Positions 57,480 to 64,000 of a DNA stretch of 64,000 nt are shown piece by piece. The translations under genes were made by a program, and so were the position numbers. The DNA is from Alphaproteobacteria bacterium (lineage in GTDB: Bacteria; Myxococcota_A; UBA796; GCA-2862545), in NCBI GenBank assembly GCA_020632915.1, contig JACKEP010000009.1, positions 1 to 64,000 on the forward strand, written 5' to 3'. The notes beneath the pieces are model-generated. The model ran no database searches, was not told the origin of the DNA, and worked only from the letters and a program-made list of their open reading frames with translations. The number at the start of each line of letters is the position of its first letter. Within the stretch, counting starts at the first letter, position 1.

Positions 57480-57573
57480 GAATCGCGGGGTCTCGGACCG
57501 CTGCCGGGACCCCCACCTTGCGGCAGAGGCCCCTGCGTGGCCTCCATCGGGCCAGGGGCGGCGGGACGAGGTG

Positions 57574-58215
57574 CTACTCCTCGTCGTCGTCCAGATCGTC
57601 GTCGTCGAAGTCGTCCGCGTCGTCGAGATCGACGTCCTCCTCATCGTCCTCGGGCGGGGCGCCCGGGGGCGGCGGCGGGAGCTTGGGCATCTTCTTCTTG
57701 GTGGGGGCCAGGATCATGAACATCTGCCGCCCTTCCATGCGGGGGGGCGACTCGATGACACCGAAGTCCTTGACCTCCTCGGCGACGGCGAGGCTCTGCT
57801 GCTCGCCGATCTCGCGGTGGGCCATCTCGCGGCCGCGGAAGCGGACGGTGACCTTGACCTTGTTGCCGGCGGCGAGGAAGCGGCGCGCGTGGTCGACCTT
57901 GAACGCCATGTCGTGGTCGTCGGTCTTGGGCCGCAGCTTGATCTCCTTGAGCTGGACCTGGACCTGGTTGCGCCGCGCCACGGCCTCCTTCTTCTTCTTC
58001 TCGTACTTGAGCTTGCCGTAGTCCACGATGCGGCACACCGGAGGACGTGCATCGGGAGCGACCTCGACGAGATCGAGCCCCCGGTCCTTCGCCAGCTGCA
58101 TGGCGTCTTCGGTCATGAACTCACCGAGACGACTGCCCTTCTCGTCGATCAGCAGCACCCGTGGCACGCGAATGCGGTCGTTGACCCGCGGCTCATTGGT
58201 CTCCTGGCGCTCCAT
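57574..58215 (-). CDS. infC: Translation initiation factor IF-3 with acidic C-terminal tail
   Basis: A 213-residue IF3. The N domain (EPRVNDRIRVPRVLLIDEKG to about 75) and C domain (QVQLKEIKLRPKTDDHD to PPRMEGRQMFMILAP) are complete by residue 172. They are followed by about 35 extra residues: PKLPPPPPGAPPEDDEED and a run of Asp. IF3 normally ends at the C domain. Myxococcus xanthus IF3 (Dsg) also carries a long C-terminal extension that matters for development, so the tail may be functional. Start at ATG 58215, not a rare AUU. First gene of infC-rpmI-rplT. Confidence 0.96.
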   Translation of the reverse strand: MERQETNEPRVNDRIRVPRVLLIDEKGSRLGEFMTEDAMQLAKDRGLDLVEVAPDARPPVCRIVDYGKLKYEKKKKEAVARRNQVQVQLKEIKLRPKTDDHDMAFKVDHARRFLAAGNKVKVTVRFRGREMAHREIGEQQSLAVAEEVKDFGVIESPPRMEGRQMFMILAPTKKKMPKLPPPPPGAPPEDDEEDVDLDDADDFDDDDLDDDEE

Positions 58216-58350
58216 TGTCCTCGGTCGACGCGATCTCCTGCGCAAATGCTCTCCTGGGTGGTGGTGATCCGACGTGGGCTGCGGTCAGCCGGCGGGCCCC
58301 GAGAGGATAGCGCAACCGGCGACCCCGTCAAACGGTACCCGCAAACGAAG

Positions 58351-58379
58351 ACGCGGCAGACCGGTGTGGTCTGCCGCGT
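58351..58379 (-). terminator. Terminator of tRNA-Val
   Basis: Perfect 12-bp stem ACGCGGCAGACC/GGTCTGCCGCGT with a 5-base loop, nine bases beyond the tRNA-Val 3' end. On the minus strand TCTTCGTTT follows, a near U-tract. It separates the tRNA from infC. Confidence 0.7.
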
Positions 58380-58387
58380 GGTTCGAA

Positions 58388-58459
58388 TAGGCGCGCGCGG
58401 ACTTGAACCGCGGACCCCCGCCGTGTCAGGGCGGTGCTCTCCCACTGAGCTACGCGCCT
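58388..58459 (-). tRNA. tRNA-Val(GAC)
   Basis: A 72-nt cloverleaf: acceptor AGGCGCG/CGCGCCT with discriminator A, D-arm GCTC...GAGC, anticodon stem CCGCC/GGCGG with loop CTGACAC (anticodon GAC), T-arm CGCGG-TTCAAGT-CCGCG. CCA not encoded. It reads GUC and GUU. Confidence 0.94.
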
Positions 58460-58609
58460 GGAGTCCGGCCGCATCTATGATGCGTCGTGAGGCCTGTCAA
58501 CGCCTGCACCGTTCGGCCCGCCTGCCGCCGACGAAAGCGCTGCGACCAAGCGCGGAACCGCCGCGCACCCGCGTGCCGCCCCGGGTGCGGTGCGTGAGGG
58601 CGCGGTGCG

Positions 58610-59407
58610 TCATGGCTCGACCACCAGCACGACCGCCCCCTCGCCCACGGCGAGGCTGTGGCCGATGCCGTCGGCGAAACGGCTGGCGTCGTCGTTCGAC
58701 AGCACGATGGCGCCGTCGACGACCCCCGCGGCGACGAAGTAGGCCGGTGTGCGCCCGGCGGCGCCGGCACGCGGGTGTGCGGGGTCGCCGACCCACACCA
58801 CGGGCGCGTGCTCCCACGCGGCGTCCTTCCACAGCGTGCCGTCGAACACCACCCGCCCGTCGGCGGCCGCCAGCACGGGCGACCACGACGGCTCCACCCC
58901 CAGGCCCCGCACGTCGATCAACGCGCCGGTGACGGCGGTGTCGAGCCCCTCGGGGCGCGTGACGGCGCGCTCCTGGCTCCAGGTGGCGAGCACCTCGCGC
59001 AGCTCCAGTGCGCCGACCACGTCGACCCGCCCCGACGTGAAGTAGCGGCCCTCGACGATGGACCAACCCTGCAGCGTGGGAGCCGGCACCGCGACGTCGA
59101 GGGCGCCCAACGTCTGGCCGGGCCGGATGGGCACGCTGGCCAGCGCGGACGGCAGCCGCTGGTCGATGGCGCCGATCGCCCGCTGTTCCAGCGGCTTGTT
59201 GTCGGTGGCGAGGTTGGGATCGTAGGCTGACGCGGTGACCTCGACGCGCTCCAGGGTCCAGTTGACGACGACGTCGTCGGCCAGGGGGCGCCGCACGTCG
59301 GCGAGCGGATCGCCCACCGCGGCCGCAGCACCGGCACGCGCCCGTCCGCCGCCGAGCAGGGCGAGCGCAGCCGCACCCGCGACGACACCGACGTGGCGCG
59401 CGGTCAC
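58610..59407 (-). CDS. Exported protein, unknown function
   Basis: A 265-residue protein with a signal peptide (ARHVGVVAGAAALALLGGGRARA, cleavage after ARA). The mature part is alpha/beta with GDPLADVRRPLADDVVVNW, QRAIGAIDQRLPSALASVPI and a beta-rich end containing VWVGDPAHPRAG and ASRFADGIGHSLAV. No known family; no Cys in the mature part. The GTG start overlaps the dnaE stop (GTGA), so it is co-translated with the polymerase, an odd pairing. Function unknown. Confidence 0.66.
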   Translation of the reverse strand: MTARHVGVVAGAAALALLGGGRARAGAAAAVGDPLADVRRPLADDVVVNWTLERVEVTASAYDPNLATDNKPLEQRAIGAIDQRLPSALASVPIRPGQTLGALDVAVPAPTLQGWSIVEGRYFTSGRVDVVGALELREVLATWSQERAVTRPEGLDTAVTGALIDVRGLGVEPSWSPVLAAADGRVVFDGTLWKDAAWEHAPVVWVGDPAHPRAGAAGRTPAYFVAAGVVDGAIVLSNDDASRFADGIGHSLAVGEGAVVLVVEP

Positions 59408-62400
59408 GCCAGCTCCACGACGGGATGGCCGAACAGCGCGCGGGCGCCCTCGACGAGATCCTGGGACGGCCGCACCGGCAGGTCGGGCAGGGTGACCTGG
59501 GCCTCGAAGCGCCCCGCGTGGCGCACCACGAGCCGCACCGGCCGATCGCCCTTCTCCTGCTGGAGCAGGGTCTGCAGCTTGCGGACGCGCTCTTCGGTGA
59601 GCTCGTCGCTGTCGACCGTCAACACCACCTTGCGCACCGTGCGTTCGCGGACCTCGGAGATGGGCTCGGCGCTGTTCGCGCGCATCTTGAACGCCTCGTC
59701 GTCGCGCTCGAGCCGACCGGTGACGAGCACCGGCTCCCCCGAGCGTAGCGCCTTCTGGGAGCGCATCCACGGCTCGGAGAAGAAGACGCACTCCAGCGTG
59801 GCGTGTTCGTCTTCGAGGGTGACGAACGCCATGCGGTCGCCGCGGCGCGTCTTGACGATCTTGACCTCGGACGGCACGCCCAGCACGCGCACGTCGCCGA
59901 ACTCGTCGACGTCGGCCAGGTGGGACAGGTCGGCGCTGGCGTGCCGGTCGACCTCGGCGCGGTAGGCCTCCATCGGGTGGCCGGTGAGGTACAGCCCCAG
60001 CACCTCGCGCTCGAGCTCCAGCTGGTGGACGAGCGGCCAGGCCGGCAGGTTGGGGTAGCGGAACGGCGCCCGCTCCTGGCTCGCCCCCGCGAAGCCGCCG
60101 AACAGCAGCCCCTGGCCGGCCTCGGCGTCGGCGCGGCGGCGCGCGCCCTCGGCCATCATCGCCTCGACGCTGGCCTCCAGCGCCGAGCGCGTGACACCGG
60201 AGAAGTCGAACGCACCCGCGCGCACGAGGTTCTCCACGACCCGTCGGTTGACCGCCCGCTGGTCGACGCGCTCGAAGAAGTCGAGCGGATCGCGGAACGG
60301 CCCCGTCTTCGCCCGGGCTTCGAGGATCGCCTGGATCGACCCGTCCCCGACGTTCTTCACCGCCGCCAGCCCGAACCGGATGATGCCCCCGCCGTCGCCG
60401 CCCACCGTCTCGCGGGGGACGTTGAACTGCCGCTCCGAGGCGTTGACGCAGACCGGCAGCACCTGGATGCCCGCGCGGCGGCTGTCCTGGATGTACATCA
60501 GGACCTTGTCGGTGTTGGCCGCCTCGATCGTCATCAGCGCGGCCATGTACTCGGGCCGGTAGTGCGCCTTGAGGAAGGCCGTCTGGTAGCAGACGTAGCC
60601 GTAGGCCGCCGAGTGGGACTTGTTGAAGCCGTAGGCCGCGAACTTGGCCAGCAGGTCGAAGATCTCGCCCGATCGGTCGGGGTCGTGGCCGTTGGCGATG
60701 GCGCCGGACACGAACCGCCCCCGCTGCTTCTCCATCTCCTCGGCGATCTTCTTGCCCATCGCCCGGCGCAGCAGGTCGGCCTCGCCGAGCGAGTACCCGC
60801 TCATCACCTGGGCGATCTGCATGACCTGCTCCTGGTAGACGATCGTGCCGTAGGTGCTCTTGAGGATCGGCTCGAGGATCGGGAGCGGGTAGCTGACCTC
60901 CTGGCGGCCGTGCTTGCGGTCGACGAAGTCGTCGACCATGCCCGACTGGAGCGGTCCCGGGCGGTAGAGCGCGACGAGCGCGACGACGTCGTCGAGCACG
61001 GTGGGGCGCAGCCGCGTGAGCAGATCGCGCATGCCGCTGGACTCGAGCTGGAACACCCCGAGCGCGTCGCCCCGCTGCAGCAACTCGAACGTGGCGTCGT
61101 CGTCGACCGGGATGCGGGCCATGTCGAGCCGCACGCCGTGGTTGTCGGCGATCATCTCGACGGCGTCGCGGATCTGGTCGAGGGTCTTCAGTCCGAGGAA
61201 GTCGAACTTGATGAGTCCGATGCCCTCGGCGGACTTCATGTCGAACTGGACGACCGGGCCGCCGTCCTCACCGTCGCGGTAGAGCGGCGCGTAGGTGACG
61301 AGCGGCTTGTCGGCGATGACGACGCCGGCCGCGTGGACGCCGGTCTGCCGGCAGAGCCCCTCGACCGCCCGGGCGACGTCGTAGACGCGACGGACCTTGG
61401 GGTCGCCCTCCCAGAGGCGCCGGAGCTGCTCGGACTCGTCGAGCGCGCCGTCGAGCGTGGTGCCGAGCGCGTCGGGGATCAGCTTGGCGATGCGGTCGGC
61501 CTCGTTGAATGTGAGGTCCATGACCCGGGCGACGTCGCGCACCGCCGCCTTCGCCTTGAGCTTGCCGTAGGTGATGATCTGGCTGACCAGATCGCCGCCG
61601 TACTTGACCCGCACGTGCTCGATCGCCTCCTCCCGCCGGTCCTGGCAGAAGTCGACGTCGATGTCGGGCATGCTCGCGCGCTCCGGATTCAGGAACCGCT
61701 CGAACAGCAGGTCGAACCGGATCGGATCGATGTCGGTGATGCCCATCGCGAAGGCGACGAGGGATCCGGCCGCCGATCCTCGGCCTGGACCCACGGGGAT
61801 CCCGTGATCCTTCGACCAGTTGATGAACTCGGCCACGATCAGGAAGTAGGCCGGGAACCCCTTGTCGTTGATCACCTCGAACTCGAAGACCAGGCGCTCG
61901 CGGTAGGCGTCGTGGAGCGCGGGGTCGACGTCGCGCAGGCGCACGTCGAGGCCGGTGCGCGCGTACCAGGAGAAGTAGCCCTCGAGGTTGCCCGCCCCCT
62001 CCGGCCGCGGCGGGATGGCAGCGTCGGGATCGGGCAGGCCGTAGGACGCCGGCGGCGGGAACGCCCGGTAGAAGTAGGCCCAGTTGGCGTCGGTGTCGGG
62101 GCGCTGGTCGTCGACGGTGGGGTCGGGGGGCACGGCCGCCGGGAAGTGGTTGACGCCGAACGTGAAGTGGAAGTCGCACCGGGCGGCGATCTCGGCCGTG
62201 CGCTCGACGGCGTCGAGGTCGTCGGGGAACAGCGCGCGGATCTCCTCCTCGGTCTTGAGCCACGCCTGATCGGTGGGGGCGATCAGGCGGTGGGCGTCGC
62301 CGAGCGACGTGCCCATCGCGATCGCGTTGAGGACCTCGTGGACCGGGGCCTCGTGGGGCGTGCCGTAGTGCACCGCGTTGGTGACCACGGTCTCGAGCCC

Positions 62401-62976
62401 CAGCTCCGCGGCGAGGGAACGGCCGGCGTCGTTGACGGCGTCTTCGCCGTCGAGGCCGAGCTGGATGAGCTCGACGAACAGCCGATCGGGGCCGAGCAGC
62501 GCCGCGAGCGCCTCCATGCGGCCGCGACGTGCCTCGGGCGCTCCGCGCCCGAACGCGCCCTTCAGCCCGCCCGTGAGCACGATCAGGCCCTCGTGGCGCG
62601 CCGCGAGCATCGCGAGATCGATCCGCGGCTTGTAGGACGTGCCCTCGAAGATCGCCTGGGTGATCAGCCAGCACAGCGCCTGGTAGCCGGCCTCGTCCTC
62701 GACGAGCACCCGCACCTGGTAGCCGCCCTCCTCGTGCCGAGGATCGTCATGGGCGATCCCCTCGGGCTGAACATGAAGCTCAGCCCCGATGATCGGCTTG
62801 AGACCTTTGTCCTTCGCGGCCTTGTAGAACGGGACCGCGCCGTACAGGTTGCACGTGTCGGTGAGCGCGATGGCCGACATGCCCTGCGCCGCGGCCTGGG
62901 CGACGAGGGCCTTGGGGTCCATCGTGCCGTCGAGCAGCGAGTACTGGGAGTGCACGTGCAGGTGGACGAAGGCCAT
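59404..62976 (-). CDS. dnaE: DNA polymerase III alpha subunit
   Basis: An 1190-residue replicative polymerase of the DnaE1 type. PHP domain at the N-terminus (HLHVHSQYSLLDG), polymerase core with PDIDVDF at 437-443, whose Asp440 and Asp442 correspond to the E. coli catalytic pair, GPGRGSAAGSLVAF just before it, and RRAMGKKI and ADLL of the fingers region. The beta-clamp region and the OB domain (VRVLGVPSEVKIVKTRRG) complete it. Length is normal. The weak ribosome site (GGGCGG) is unusual for a core gene. Neighbours: truncated haemoglobin upstream, exported protein downstream. Confidence 0.97.
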   Translation of the reverse strand: MAFVHLHVHSQYSLLDGTMDPKALVAQAAAQGMSAIALTDTCNLYGAVPFYKAAKDKGLKPIIGAELHVQPEGIAHDDPRHEEGGYQVRVLVEDEAGYQALCWLITQAIFEGTSYKPRIDLAMLAARHEGLIVLTGGLKGAFGRGAPEARRGRMEALAALLGPDRLFVELIQLGLDGEDAVNDAGRSLAAELGLETVVTNAVHYGTPHEAPVHEVLNAIAMGTSLGDAHRLIAPTDQAWLKTEEEIRALFPDDLDAVERTAEIAARCDFHFTFGVNHFPAAVPPDPTVDDQRPDTDANWAYFYRAFPPPASYGLPDPDAAIPPRPEGAGNLEGYFSWYARTGLDVRLRDVDPALHDAYRERLVFEFEVINDKGFPAYFLIVAEFINWSKDHGIPVGPGRGSAAGSLVAFAMGITDIDPIRFDLLFERFLNPERASMPDIDVDFCQDRREEAIEHVRVKYGGDLVSQIITYGKLKAKAAVRDVARVMDLTFNEADRIAKLIPDALGTTLDGALDESEQLRRLWEGDPKVRRVYDVARAVEGLCRQTGVHAAGVVIADKPLVTYAPLYRDGEDGGPVVQFDMKSAEGIGLIKFDFLGLKTLDQIRDAVEMIADNHGVRLDMARIPVDDDATFELLQRGDALGVFQLESSGMRDLLTRLRPTVLDDVVALVALYRPGPLQSGMVDDFVDRKHGRQEVSYPLPILEPILKSTYGTIVYQEQVMQIAQVMSGYSLGEADLLRRAMGKKIAEEMEKQRGRFVSGAIANGHDPDRSGEIFDLLAKFAAYGFNKSHSAAYGYVCYQTAFLKAHYRPEYMAALMTIEAANTDKVLMYIQDSRRAGIQVLPVCVNASERQFNVPRETVGGDGGGIIRFGLAAVKNVGDGSIQAILEARAKTGPFRDPLDFFERVDQRAVNRRVVENLVRAGAFDFSGVTRSALEASVEAMMAEGARRRADAEAGQGLLFGGFAGASQERAPFRYPNLPAWPLVHQLELEREVLGLYLTGHPMEAYRAEVDRHASADLSHLADVDEFGDVRVLGVPSEVKIVKTRRGDRMAFVTLEDEHATLECVFFSEPWMRSQKALRSGEPVLVTGRLERDDEAFKMRANSAEPISEVRERTVRKVVLTVDSDELTEERVRKLQTLLQQEKGDRPVRLVVRHAGRFEAQVTLPDLPVRPSQDLVEGARALFGHPVVELA

Positions 62977-63060
62977 CTGCCGCCCGTCGGGTGGAGGGAG
63001 AGGATCAGCGGACCATGGAGGTACCGCCTGGCGCGGTCAGGAATCGTCCGGCGACGCCGG

Positions 63061-63432
63061 TCACGGGCCCGCGCAGTCCGTGCCGTCGGTCACGACGGGC
63101 TGGAGACGCTGATCGTGCGCGACCCACCGCGACACGACCTCCTCAGCCACGCCCCGCTCGCGGAGCACGGTGCGAAGCACCGCCAGCCGCCGACGGAACT
63201 GCCCGGCGTTGATGCGCAGCGCCCGGTGGAGCGGGCCGATGGGGCGGCCGCGGTAGCCCAGCGGACCGCCGAGGTGGACCGAGGCGAGCTCCAGCTCGTG
63301 CTGCACGATCCGGTCGCGGTCCTTGCCGACGAACAGGAACCCGATGATCATGTCGTCGAACACGCGATCGACGAAGGCCTGCACCAGGGCCCGTACCCCG
63401 GTCTCCCCGCCGAGCTCGTCCCAGTCGCTCAT
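63061..63432 (-). CDS. Truncated haemoglobin
   Basis: A 123-residue globin of the 2-on-2 type. The A-B helices (GETGVRALVQAFVDRVFDDM), the E helix (HELELASVHLGGP), the GYRGRPIGPLHRAL segment with the proximal His, and the C-terminal helices are recognisable. It would bind heme and O2 or NO. ATG 63432 is chosen since GAGG lies five bases before it. It lies 84 bases upstream of dnaE on the same strand and diverges from the esterase gene (58-base gap). Group assignment within truncated globins is uncertain. Confidence 0.82.
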   Translation of the reverse strand: MSDWDELGGETGVRALVQAFVDRVFDDMIIGFLFVGKDRDRIVQHELELASVHLGGPLGYRGRPIGPLHRALRINAGQFRRRLAVLRTVLRERGVAEEVVSRWVAHDQRLQPVVTDGTDCAGP

Positions 63433-63490
63433 CGTCGCCTCGCCTCCGTCCTGCCATAGCGTCCCCACCGCGCCCGCCCCAGGAGTGCCC

Positions 63491-64000
63491 GTGCCGCAGC
63501 CGTTCCCTGCCCTGCCCCCCGACCGCCGCGGCACCCTGCACCACCACCAGGTCCCCGGGCCCCACCTCGCCGGCAACCCCTGGGGCGACCCGAGCACGCG
63601 CGAGGTGATCGTCTACACACCCGTCGGCCACGCAGCCGACGACACCCTGCCCACGGTGCTGCTGCTGGCGGGCTTCGCCGGCACCGGCGAGGGCATGCTC
63701 GCGCGCGGCCTGGGCGACGTGCCGATCCAGACGCGGATCGACCGCCTCGTCGACGGCGGCTGCCCCCCGTTCCGCGTCGTCCTCCCCGACGTGATGACCT
63801 CGCTCGGAGGCAGCCAGTTCGTCGACTCCCCCGGCATCGGTGCCTACCGCTCCTGGCTGCTGCACGACGTGATGCCGTGGATTGCCGAGCGCCACCCGGT
63901 CGCCGGTCGCTGGGGCGTGGCCGGCCGATCCTCCGGCGGCTTCGGCGCGTTCGGGCTCGCGGCGGCTGCCCCCGATCGCATCGGCGCCGTCGGCATCCAC
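63491..64000 (+). CDS. Putative esterase (alpha/beta hydrolase), partial
   Basis: The gene is cut by the right edge; 170 codons are visible. GTG at 63491 has AGGAG five bases ahead. Translation gives REVIVYTPVGH, LPTVLLLAGFAG, FRVVLPDVMTSLGGSQF, YRSWLLHDVMPWIAERH and the elbow GRSSGGFGAFGLA with nucleophile Ser, the layout of enterochelin-esterase-like and EstD-type esterases. No signal peptide is seen. The catalytic Asp and His would lie beyond the window. Confidence 0.8.
   Translation, partial: MPQPFPALPPDRRGTLHHHQVPGPHLAGNPWGDPSTREVIVYTPVGHAADDTLPTVLLLAGFAGTGEGMLARGLGDVPIQTRIDRLVDGGCPPFRVVLPDVMTSLGGSQFVDSPGIGAYRSWLLHDVMPWIAERHPVAGRWGVAGRSSGGFGAFGLAAAAPDRIGAVGIH

Overview
The window is a very GC-rich bacterial chromosome segment: a core stretch such as 6001-6060 counts 47/60 G+C by hand. 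It is densely packed, with many GTGA/ATGA stop-start overlaps and Shine-Dalgarno sequences of the GGAGG type. Several features point to a myxobacterium-like lineage (Myxococcota or a related former deltaproteobacterium): many outer-surface lipoproteins whose lipobox is followed by Asp/Ser/Thr-rich linkers, a Ser/Thr kinase with a C-terminal periplasmic part, an FHA-GAF-sigma54 activator, an IF3 with a long acidic tail reminiscent of Myxococcus Dsg, and a Suv3-like helicase. The affiliation is inference. No rRNA, insertion sequence, integrase or CRISPR array was seen. Almost all genes look like stable chromosomal background.

Layout. 1-2.6 kb is an accessory patch at a tRNA-Leu(CAA) gene. It holds a PIN toxin/HTH antitoxin pair and a second DUF433/DUF5615 pair whose toxin carries a +1 frameshift. 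The second pair lies between the 3' end of the tRNA and a displaced copy of the original tRNA 3' end, the footprint of a site-specific insertion. 2.6-5.1 kb: an unknown protein, a cobalamin adenosyltransferase and a lipid-anchored family I lipase. 5.2-10.1 kb (minus): biotin carboxylase, GcdA-like carboxyltransferase, an unusual biotin carrier and a GT39-like membrane protein, forming one acyl-CoA carboxylase operon. 10.3-12.5 kb: a protein that joins an LtrA membrane domain to a complete KirBac potassium channel, the most novel item here. 12.5-14.4 kb: a von Willebrand A lipoprotein and a zinc-less DksA-like protein. 14.5-21.6 kb (minus): HEAT protein, valS, nadC, birA, lgt and a small membrane protein.

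21.7-28.6 kb: an unknown lipoprotein, an SRPBCC protein, a zinc-ribbon protein, two tandem TonB-like proteins, a Cys-rich lipoprotein and tatB-tatC. 28.7-35.1 kb (minus): a second biotin carboxylase/carrier pair lacking its own carboxyltransferase, lon with a downstream amphipathic membrane protein, and an alpha-methylacyl-CoA racemase-like CoA enzyme. 35.2-43.6 kb: PPSR-type regulator, a kinase-lipoprotein-lipoprotein operon, a triple-HTH protein, a TPR-like exported protein and the FHA-sigma54 activator. 43.7-50.7 kb: coaE, apt, a DedA-like membrane protein, surE, ppk1 and the Suv3-like helicase. 50.9-55.4 kb: an exported hydrolase, a glucose/sorbosone dehydrogenase-diheme cytochrome fusion lipoprotein and a metallo-beta-lactamase-fold protein. 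55.5-64 kb: tRNA-Pro, a MerR regulator, a lipoprotein, rplT-rpmI-infC, tRNA-Val, an exported protein, dnaE, a truncated haemoglobin and a partial esterase.

How the parts fit. BirA (16.0-16.8 kb) would biotinylate both carrier proteins. Lgt would lipidate the dozen or so lipoproteins in the window, and TatBC exports folded proteins. The cobalamin adenosyltransferase, the biotin carboxylases and the racemase-like enzyme together suggest propionyl/methylmalonyl and branched-chain acyl-CoA metabolism, though the cobalamin-dependent mutase itself is not in the window.
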